From a virus, in IMG/VR virus record IMGVR_UViG_3300021440_000120, positions 1 through 24,311 of that record: a DNA stretch of 24,311 nucleotides; one strand, 5' to 3'. Shown here piece after piece: positions 13,114 through 18,616 of the stretch. A program made the translations under genes and the position numbers. The notes beneath the pieces are model-generated. The model was given only the letters and a program-made list of their open reading frames with translations, did no database searches and was not told the DNA's origin. Each line of letters begins with the position of its first letter. The stretch's first letter is position 1.

Positions 13114-13734
13114 ATGGAAAAAACTCCTCTCGTAATCCCTGACGGCGTGCGCATTGTTTCGGCGCAGGCGGCGCCTTCCACGTTGCCCCGTGCCGAGGAG
13201 CTTGTGGCGTTGCAGATCGCCTCGGAAGCCGCGCCTTCTCCTCCTGCCTTTAATGAGCTCCCAGGACGGCGCTACAAAATCAAGCCTCCGACCATTGACG
13301 CCGCGATCTACATCATAATCGTGGATAAACAAGTCGATGGACGGCTGCGTCCTTGGGAGTTGTTCATCGAGACTAAGAATCAGGCCGTAAAGCGCAGTCT
13401 GACCTTGACTTGCCGCATGGTGTCGGCGGTGTTCAGAAACGGCGGCTCAGTGCAGTTTGTAGCCAGGGAATTTCTTGACGGGGTGCTCGGAGAGGGATAT
13501 TATCAAAACGGGCGTAAGTATTCGTCCATTGAGCAGCACATAGGGATCGTGCTCGAGCACCATTTGAGGAACCTTGGTTTTGGAGATGTTGATGGACCCG
13601 TTAAACACGCCCCTGCCAGCTCCAAAGATTCGCTCTCAGCGTTCGAGAAGTGCCCGGCCTGCGGAGAGCGCGCCTTTGTCATGTCAGAGGGATGCGGAAC
13701 CTGTAATCAATGCGGGCACACACGCTGCTCATGA
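13114..13734 (+). CDS. Stand-alone TSCPD/zinc-ribbon domain of class II ribonucleotide reductase (NrdJ C-terminal part)
   Basis: A 206-residue protein from ATG 13114, with GAGGAG upstream. Residues about 50-155 (RRYKIKPPT, then DGRLRPWELFIETKN and LTCRMVSAVFRNG) resemble the TSCPD domain found at the C-terminus of B12-dependent ribonucleotide reductase. Residues 180-205 contain six cysteines (C180, C183, C194, C197, C200, C205) in the CPxCG...EGCxxCxxCGxxxC pattern of the NrdJ tail. In complete NrdJ this tail binds zinc and its last cysteines pass electrons to the active site. The catalytic chain at 14531-16381 on the other strand lacks this domain, so I infer the two act together in trans. 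It sits oddly, between endolysin and a membrane protein. Confidence 0.78.
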   Translation: MEKTPLVIPDGVRIVSAQAAPSTLPRAEELVALQIASEAAPSPPAFNELPGRRYKIKPPTIDAAIYIIIVDKQVDGRLRPWELFIETKNQAVKRSLTLTCRMVSAVFRNGGSVQFVAREFLDGVLGEGYYQNGRKYSSIEQHIGIVLEHHLRNLGFGDVDGPVKHAPASSKDSLSAFEKCPACGERAFVMSEGCGTCNQCGHTRCS

Positions 13735-14059
13735 GGATTGCGACCAAGAAGGCAGCCCATGTAAGAAGTTGCTTTATTTATCTGCGGACATTGCTTTGTT
13801 GGACACAAAGTTGAAAGCGCAAGAAAATGCGCTTGAGTTGATCCAACAAGAGCTTCTTTCCCAACGGGAAACCACCGTTGCCACCCTGACATGTGTAACC
13901 AAATTGCAAGGCGAGTTGTTGAACGCGGTCGATGCTCGCCTTGCACCTTTCCGTGAAGCAGAGGCCACGTTGCGGGTGCTAAAATGGGGATTGGGCGCAA
14001 TAGGAACTGCGGTGGCTGCTATCGGTATTGAAGCGTTGAAGCGCGTGTTTGAATTGTAA
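13592..14059 (+). CDS. Coiled-coil protein with C-terminal membrane anchor (possible lysis accessory, XhlA-like layout)
   Basis: A 155-residue reading frame. ATG 13592 has GGAG six bases upstream, but this start lies 143 nt inside the preceding gene. Residues 1-47, in the overlap, are Pro/Arg/Ser/Ala-rich without clear structure. Residues about 60-125 form a helical heptad-like segment, and 131-149 (VLKWGLGAIGTAVAAIGIEAL) a membrane helix with a positive end. This is the layout of XhlA-type phage haemolysins, and the gene follows the endolysin, so a lysis-accessory role is possible. A shorter product from an internal TTG near 13769 would remove the overlap. No named family is recognised. Confidence 0.62.
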   Translation: MDPLNTPLPAPKIRSQRSRSARPAESAPLSCQRDAEPVINAGTHAAHEDCDQEGSPCKKLLYLSADIALLDTKLKAQENALELIQQELLSQRETTVATLTCVTKLQGELLNAVDARLAPFREAEATLRVLKWGLGAIGTAVAAIGIEALKRVFEL

Positions 14060-14060
14060 C

Positions 14061-14093
14061 AGAAAAGCCCTCTTTCGAGGGCTTTTCTTTTGC
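14061..14093. terminator. Rho-independent terminator between convergent operons
   Basis: A perfect 12-bp stem AGAAAAGCCCTC / GAGGGCTTTTCT (14061-14072, 14077-14088) with loop TTTC is followed by TTT. It begins one base after the last + strand gene and 18 nt before the end of the - strand operon. Its A-rich left side could let it work in both directions. Confidence 0.93.
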
Positions 14094-14110
14094 GCCCATG
14101 GCGCACCATG

Positions 14111-14521
14111 TTAGCCTCGTGCTTTGGCTCTGAGCATGGCCCCGTATCTGGCGAGCATCGCTTTCTGAAACGATGCCGCGTCAACCCCAGCGATATCGCA
14201 CCAAAAATACAGCGATCCTTGCTTGTCTTTCTCGTTGCACAGCCAATTTAGCAAAAGGCGCGACTCGTACTTCAGGCTCGCGTTGAGCCGATGGGCGCCG
14301 CGGGACGCCATGCCGCGGTCAAGCGCCTGCCCTTTCTCGATTTTTTTCGCATCTGTGATCGCGCAACTCAAGACTGCGTTTGCCAGCCTCTCCTCCGGAA
14401 TCAAGGCTCGCTCGACGCCTCTGGCCAAGGAGCCTGCCACGGCATGTGTTCCTCGGTTTGAAGGGCGTTTTTCATCTTCGTTGACGCTTCCGAAAGCGTT
14501 GTGTAACAAATAGGGCGTCAT
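14111..14521 (-). CDS. Hypothetical protein, last gene of the minus-strand operon
   Basis: A 136-residue basic protein beginning at ATG 14521, with AGGATAGGAGG upstream, 9 nt after the ribonucleotide reductase stop. It appears soluble and helical, with a central LERLANAVLSCAITDAKKIEKG-like helix region and a C-terminal half containing ESRLLLNWLC and FWCDIAGVDAASFQKAM, the latter resembling a small helix-turn-helix-like helix pair. No known family or catalytic motif is recognised. Coupling to the reductase gene suggests co-expression with nucleotide and DNA metabolism functions. Confidence 0.72.
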   Translation of the reverse strand: MTPYLLHNAFGSVNEDEKRPSNRGTHAVAGSLARGVERALIPEERLANAVLSCAITDAKKIEKGQALDRGMASRGAHRLNASLKYESRLLLNWLCNEKDKQGSLYFWCDIAGVDAASFQKAMLARYGAMLRAKARG

Positions 14522-14530
14522 GGATGCCTC

Positions 14531-16381
14531 CTATCCTTGTTTTTGGTTCGCGTTCTGGAAATATTCCCGCCACAAAGCGGCGGTCGAGGTCTCTCCTTGG
14601 AAGGTCAACTCCGTGTCCCCGGTGACGGATATCGTTTCTCCGTTGTCAAGCGTGAACGTGATCTGCTGCTCTTGTAAAGAGGCGTCCGTCACCAGAACTG
14701 CGCCACGGGTATCGGATGGCCGGTAGGTGGTGCAGCCTTTGCAGCCCATCTCCCACGCCTTAATGTAAACGTCTTTGAACTCGGTATATGAGATCGACGA
14801 CGGCAAGTTGATAGTTTTGGAGATGGCGTTGTCCACCCACTTCTGGGCCGTAGCCTGCATGATCAGATGCTCGTCGGGAGTCAACTCACCGGCGTCAACG
14901 AACTGGTGCGCGAGGTGCGGGGCCAGCAACATCTCCTTGCTGTGAACACGCACGGGCAGCTTCGTCTTGCGCCCCTCCACCAGCAGGTTGCGAGTGTACG
15001 AGTGGGCGAAGGTCGGCTCGATGCCATTGGAGCAGTTGTTTCCGAACGACAACGCCAGGGTGCCCGTCGGGGCGATGGCGGTGCCGTGGGAGAATCTCGG
15101 CGCCCAATAATCGATCCCTGCTTCATCGCAGAAGGAGTTAACAGCGCCTTCTCCGAAGCGTGAATTCCAGAAACGCTCCCATGATCCCCCTGCTTTATTA
15201 CTTTCAAAGATCGGAGCGCCTTCATAACGATGCCCCATCTCCAGAGACACCACCACCCCCGCCTTGGCGATTATGTGCATCACATGGTCGAGAAGAGCTG
15301 CCGCTTGCGGCGAGCCGTAGCGCACGCCAATCAGATTCAACGCGGTACCAAGCCCCATGATCCCGAGGCCATGGCGTCGCTTCAAAAGAAGCTCGTCGGT
15401 ATACGTTTGGAGCGGAAGATTCGCTTGATCAACCACGCGGTCCAGCATCTCGTGAAAAACTCGCGCATGCTCGTAAATCTCATTTGATCTGAAAGTTTTG
15501 CGCTCCATGTCTACGAATTCAGACAGATCCATGGAGCCGAGCAGACACGCCCCGTTGGCAGGAAGAGGTACTTCTCCACAAGGATTTGTAGCATGAATAT
15601 CTTCGACCCCTGCCAGGGGGTTATTCCTGTCGGCCACGCTGATGAAGAACACCCCAGGCTCCGCGCTCTCATAATTCGCCTGCATGAGCGCATCCCACAA
15701 GAAGCGCGCCTTGTAGGTTGGCCCTGCGATGCGCTCGCCCTTCAAGACAAACTCGGTTTCCCAATCCCCGTCCGCCTTCACCGCTTCCATGAACGCATCC
15801 GGAACCAGAACAGACAGATTGAATTGCGTCAGTGCGCCGGGCGTGCGTTTGGCGTTTATGAAGGCCAGGATGTCGGGGTGCCGCATGCTGAGCATCCCCA
15901 TCTGCGCCCCGCGCCTTCCTCCGGCACAAGCGATGGTTTTGCATGTCGCATCGAAGATGTTCATAAACGAGATCGGCCCTGACGTGTGTGCCCCCGCTCC
16001 GGCTACAGGCGCGCCGCTAGGGCGCAGGGACGAGAAGTCATACCCGATGCCGCACCCGGCTTGCAGCGTCAGTCCTGCCATGTGTACCGCACGCAGAATG
16101 CCATCCATCGAGTCATCGATTACACCGGACACCGTGCAATTGATCAAACTGGCGCTCGGCTTGTGAACGCCTGCCCCTGCGTTGGCCATGATGCGGCCTC
16201 CTGGGTAGCAACCGGAGAGCAAAGTTTTGAAGTATTTCTCTCCGTCACCATGCCATTTACTCAATGCCAGCGCCACCCGGCGCAGCGTGGCTTCCGGGTT
16301 TTCATCCACAGGCGCTCCGTTCTTGCCCCGAAGGCGATATTTCTTGTCCCAGATGTCAAAAGATGCGGGTTGTAAAGCCAT
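14531..16381 (-). CDS. nrdJ: Ribonucleotide reductase, class II (adenosylcobalamin-dependent) catalytic chain
   Basis: A 616-residue protein from ATG 16381, with AGGAG upstream. It converts ribonucleotides to deoxyribonucleotides for phage DNA synthesis. Visible reductase features include the redox Cys in LINCTVSG (Cys82), the GCGIGYDFSSLRP block (from 109), the active-site triple N-x-C-x-E in NPCGE (Asn266, Cys268, Glu270), the partner Cys279 in NGACLLGS, the RRHGLGIMGLGT block, the phosphate-binding APTGTLAL, and CKGCTTYRPSD near the end. No nrdB-like small subunit is nearby, and a separate NrdJ-type TSCPD/zinc domain at 13114 supports class II. The C-terminus ends in a short unrelated beta-rich tail instead of TSCPD. 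It overlaps the upstream gene by 26 nt. Confidence 0.93.
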   Translation of the reverse strand: MALQPASFDIWDKKYRLRGKNGAPVDENPEATLRRVALALSKWHGDGEKYFKTLLSGCYPGGRIMANAGAGVHKPSASLINCTVSGVIDDSMDGILRAVHMAGLTLQAGCGIGYDFSSLRPSGAPVAGAGAHTSGPISFMNIFDATCKTIACAGGRRGAQMGMLSMRHPDILAFINAKRTPGALTQFNLSVLVPDAFMEAVKADGDWETEFVLKGERIAGPTYKARFLWDALMQANYESAEPGVFFISVADRNNPLAGVEDIHATNPCGEVPLPANGACLLGSMDLSEFVDMERKTFRSNEIYEHARVFHEMLDRVVDQANLPLQTYTDELLLKRRHGLGIMGLGTALNLIGVRYGSPQAAALLDHVMHIIAKAGVVVSLEMGHRYEGAPIFESNKAGGSWERFWNSRFGEGAVNSFCDEAGIDYWAPRFSHGTAIAPTGTLALSFGNNCSNGIEPTFAHSYTRNLLVEGRKTKLPVRVHSKEMLLAPHLAHQFVDAGELTPDEHLIMQATAQKWVDNAISKTINLPSSISYTEFKDVYIKAWEMGCKGCTTYRPSDTRGAVLVTDASLQEQQITFTLDNGETISVTGDTELTFQGETSTAALWREYFQNANQKQG

Positions 16382-16568
16382 GCTCTGCTCCTGTCAAAGG
16401 TCTGGTGGTGAGGTCTTGGCGGAAGGGCCAGTAAAATCCGCAAACGTGATCCGGAGATTCCGGCTCGAAGTTACTCCAGTTTTGATACTCGCTTGGCGGT
16501 GAAATTGCGCGCCAGCACGTTGCCCTTCTTGGACAGCATTCGGTGCCACACTTTGCAATGTCAGGCAT
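16356..16568 (-). CDS. Small cysteine-rich phage protein
   Basis: A 70-residue protein from ATG 16568, with GGGGAG upstream. It overlaps the preceding small gene by 8 nt and the nrdJ start by 26 nt. The pattern C-x3-CC-x5-C-x2 then YQNWSNFEP and C-x-FYWPF is one I recall from short phage hypothetical proteins of the form CP-R-x-TCWR ... F.P, probably a metal-binding mini-protein. Function is unknown. An alternative TTG start at 16601 would add 11 residues but lacks a good ribosome site. Confidence 0.65.
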   Translation of the reverse strand: MPDIAKCGTECCPRRATCWRAISPPSEYQNWSNFEPESPDHVCGFYWPFRQDLTTRPLTGAEHGFTTRIF

Positions 16569-16705
16569 TACGCAACTCCCCTTGCGCACGGGGCGCGACA
16601 ATCACCAACGCTTTTCCGTCGCAGAAATACTGAATGTCTTCCCCTGGCATAAGCTCTGGGGCATACGTTAGCAGCACATATCCTTCTACGCGCTGCGCAA
16701 GGCAT
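16561..16705 (-). pseudogene. Small gene apparently broken by a one-base insertion after the start codon
   Basis: A strong GGAGG (16715-16711) stands five bases before ATG 16705, but that frame gives a Cys/Arg-rich, unprotein-like peptide. One frame over, from about 16699 to a TGA at 16561, the translation is convincingly protein-like (VEGYVLLTYAPELMPG, then EDIQYFCDGKALVIVAPR). Removing one C from the CC right after the ATG would join start and body into a protein of about 47 residues. The body's stop overlaps the next start by 8 nt, as for a coupled gene. If intact, a GTG at 16677 behind AGAAGG could give 38 residues. Function unknown. Confidence 0.5.
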
Positions 16706-16736
16706 CATTGCCTCCTCTAGGCGCCGTTGCATCTGC

Positions 16737-17024
16737 TTAATTTCGCTCCCACTGAGCTTTCTCTTCTTCGGTCTGGCGGCGTGTCTCGCCACAAGACAGG
16801 CAGTTGACCCAAGCGTATTTGGTGTTTGGCCTCATCCATGTGTGCTCCGCGCCGTTCAAACAATCTGCTTTGTGCCCGGAGTACGTTATATCGATCACGA
16901 CATAGAGCACGAAGTTCTTTCCGCACACACCACAAGCGTACTCATATGGCTCCTCTGGTTCGTGATAATCACAAGCGTCAACGTCATTCCTGTGCCCACA
17001 GTAAGGGCATTCCACGTCTCTCAT
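16737..17024 (-). CDS. Small zinc-ribbon protein
   Basis: A 95-residue protein from ATG 17024, with GAGGAGGGG upstream. Four CxxC knuckle-like elements are visible: CPYC near residue 6, CGVC near residue 31, a single Cys at 55, and CLSC near residue 74. The first pair of knuckles forms a typical zinc ribbon with intervening acidic residues (DYHEPEEPYEYAC). Such proteins are common in phage replication regions and may bind DNA, RNA or a partner polymerase, but nothing here specifies which. Confidence 0.75.
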   Translation of the reverse strand: MRDVECPYCGHRNDVDACDYHEPEEPYEYACGVCGKNFVLYVVIDITYSGHKADCLNGAEHTWMRPNTKYAWVNCLSCGETRRQTEEEKAQWERN

Positions 17025-17077
17025 TCTTTCCCCTCCTCGAAAGGTTAGATTTCAGCGCAGATCCACATTTTGCAGGG

Positions 17078-17287
17078 TCACGCATCTTTACCGTCCATCA
17101 ACACCGCCCCCTCCGCTCGTTGCGGCGGGCGCAGTTCGCAAGGACGCTTGATTGAAAGTTCTCCAGGTGCGTCTTCGGTCCAGCAGCGAAACGTGACATC
17201 TTCACACACGATGCCTTTGACGCATTTTGTGAAGTCACGCAAGGCTGCGCCTCGTCGCTCTGCGATTCTTACGTCAGAATAAGACAT
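17078..17287 (-). CDS. Small hypothetical protein
   Basis: A 69-residue protein. ATG 17287, with GCGGAGA six bases upstream, overlaps the cytosine methylase by 14 nt, and I prefer it over a start at 17305. The sequence opens SYSDVRIAERRGAALRDFTKCVKG and has three Cys in the first 40 residues. No family is recognised. Its tight overlap and ribosome site are the main evidence that it is real. Confidence 0.55.
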   Translation of the reverse strand: MSYSDVRIAERRGAALRDFTKCVKGIVCEDVTFRCWTEDAPGELSIKRPCELRPPQRAEGAVLMDGKDA

Positions 17288-18308
17288 AGTTGGTCTCCGC
17301 TTCAAAGGTGGGCATTACAGCTTCGATGAACGCCGCCGCGACATGTGGAACGATTGCATTGCCGTAACCGCTGATTCGCACCACTCTTTCGGGAACCCCA
17401 TGAGCCAACGGCAGAATTCCGGGCTGAGCAGGGCGGGTTTTTCCGTCGCTTCCGGTGAGCCATTCTGAGCCGTCGTGCTCAAAGCCTGACGTGCCAATGG
17501 CGCGCCCTTGCTGCCGTACAACTCTTGATCCGTCATCTTGCTGCGATCTGATTTCCAATCCCGCGCGCTTACCGTTGCCCATCCCGCCATCAACGCCGCT
17601 TGCTGGCTCAGCGGGATTCCGGTGTCGTGCAATCGTGGCGGCTTGCCTCCGCGTGAATGATCCTGCTTTGTCGGCGTTGCCCATCCCGCGCAGGCCGTTT
17701 TGTATTCGCGCGCCTGTGCCGTCAGGTTCGTGAACGGCTTGCTCCCGTCGTGCCGCCGCCCCGTGATCGAGTCCAAGTTCGGGTTCTGCGTGTTGGCGTT
17801 GCTTTTTGTCGGCGTTGCCCATCCAGAAAAGCCGCTCTCGGATGTGCGGCGCGCCGATGCTGCAAGCCGGGAGAACCGCCGCCCGGATGGAGTAGCCCAT
17901 TCCTTCCAAGTCATTGCATACAAGGTCGAACCAAGCGTTGGCCCCTCCACGGGCAACTTGCTCTCCAAAGACGAGGCCAGGGCGGCATTGATCGATGAGC
18001 CATTGCCACGATGGCCAAAGGTGCCGCTCGTCAGCAAACCCTGCGCCTTTGCCTGCCGTGGAGAAAGGCTGGCACGGACAGGAGCCTGTCCAGATTGGCT
18101 GGTCGTCAGGCCACCCGACAAGACGCAATGCAAGCGGCCAGCCTCCGATTCCGGCGAAGAAATGACACTGTGTGTATCCGGCCAGGTCGGAAGGCAGCAC
18201 ATCTTCGATGCTTCGCGCATCAACATCTCCTTTTGGTAACATCCCGTCCAAAATCAATTGCCGCAGCCATGCGGCGGTTTTTGCGTCAAACTCGTTGTAG
18301 TAGTGCAT
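17274..18308 (-). CDS. C5-cytosine DNA methyltransferase
   Basis: A 344-residue enzyme whose ATG 18308 overlaps the upstream stop (TAATG). It transfers a methyl group from SAM to carbon 5 of cytosine. Motif I FAGIGGW (about 51-57), motif IV GSCPCQPFS with catalytic Cys79, the motif VI variant GEQV (115-118; usual ENV), motif VIII IRERLFW (156-162) and motif X GYGNAIVP (about 315-322) are all present. The variable target region between VIII and X has repeated MGNADK-type words. No restriction nuclease gene is visible, so it is probably an orphan phage methylase that masks DNA from host restriction. Its coding sequence contains a second long ORF in another frame, listed separately. Confidence 0.93.
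   Translation of the reverse strand: MHYYNEFDAKTAAWLRQLILDGMLPKGDVDARSIEDVLPSDLAGYTQCHFFAGIGGWPLALRLVGWPDDQPIWTGSCPCQPFSTAGKGAGFADERHLWPSWQWLIDQCRPGLVFGEQVARGGANAWFDLVCNDLEGMGYSIRAAVLPACSIGAPHIRERLFWMGNADKKQRQHAEPELGLDHGAAARREQAVHEPDGTGARIQNGLRGMGNADKAGSFTRRQAATIARHRNPAEPASGVDGGMGNGKRAGLEIRSQQDDGSRVVRQQGRAIGTSGFEHDGSEWLTGSDGKTRPAQPGILPLAHGVPERVVRISGYGNAIVPHVAAAFIEAVMPTFEAETNYVLF
17315..18220 (-). CDS. Overprinted ORF inside the cytosine methylase (WATPT-repeat phage protein)
   Basis: A 301-residue frame, shifted by one base, lies wholly within the methylase gene on the same strand. ATG 18220 has AAAAGGAG exactly six bases upstream, as good a ribosome site as any in the operon. The product is protein-like: repeats of GWATPT (near residues 132, 180 and, partly, 215), an RPHD-like PPRLHDTGIPLSQQA segment, and an end reading LSPEFCRWLMGFPKEWCES with a terminal SRRRSSKL. 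I recall phage proteins with the same WPTPTARD repeats and WLMGFP ending. Function is unknown; part of the repeat similarity simply reflects the MGNAD words of the other frame. Confidence 0.5.
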   Translation of the reverse strand: MREASKMCCLPTWPDTHSVISSPESEAGRLHCVLSGGLTTSQSGQAPVRASLSPRQAKAQGLLTSGTFGHRGNGSSINAALASSLESKLPVEGPTLGSTLYAMTWKEWATPSGRRFSRLAASARRTSESGFSGWATPTKSNANTQNPNLDSITGRRHDGSKPFTNLTAQAREYKTACAGWATPTKQDHSRGGKPPRLHDTGIPLSQQAALMAGWATVSARDWKSDRSKMTDQELYGSKGAPLARQALSTTAQNGSPEATEKPALLSPEFCRWLMGFPKEWCESAVTAMQSFHMSRRRSSKL

Positions 18309-18616
18309 TACGCGCCCTCGAGTGGTGGAGGCATCCAGGTACCTTCTTTGATTCGCGCCAGGTCAGCATCGGTCAGGCAGCACGGGGCATACGATTTTAG
18401 AGGATCAAGACGCCTGTCAGGCACCCCTTCTTCAATAATCACCTCCCCGGTGATGGTTCGGAAGTACCTCTCTCCGTCCAACAATACCGGCTCAAGGAAC
18501 TTTATCACGATTGGGGCTTCCAAAAACCCAGATTCGCAATGGACGAGCACCTCGCGTTCAACCGTCTTTTCCGTGCCGTCAAGCCCAATCCATTTGAACG
18601 GCGCTTTCTTGATCAT
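18308..18616 (-). CDS. Small hypothetical protein between primase and cytosine methylase
   Basis: A 102-residue protein from ATG 18616, with GGAGGAGGG six bases upstream. It overlaps the primase stop by ATGA and its own TAA overlaps the methylase ATG, so it is clearly embedded in the operon. It is beta-rich and acidic, with an opening segment resembling KWIGLDGTEKTVEREVLVH, a VLLDGERYFRTITGEVIIEEG hairpin, and a helical end (LTDADLARIKEGTW). I recognise no domain. Confidence 0.75.
   Translation of the reverse strand: MIKKAPFKWIGLDGTEKTVEREVLVHCESGFLEAPIVIKFLEPVLLDGERYFRTITGEVIIEEGVPDRRLDPLKSYAPCCLTDADLARIKEGTWMPPPLEGA

Noticed and set aside
16568-16792. Open frame of 74 codons on the - strand that begins upstream of the small broken gene
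   Set aside because: Its product is Arg/Cys/Ala-rich and overlaps the zinc-ribbon gene; the neighbouring frame is far more protein-like and ends in a coupled overlap with the next gene.
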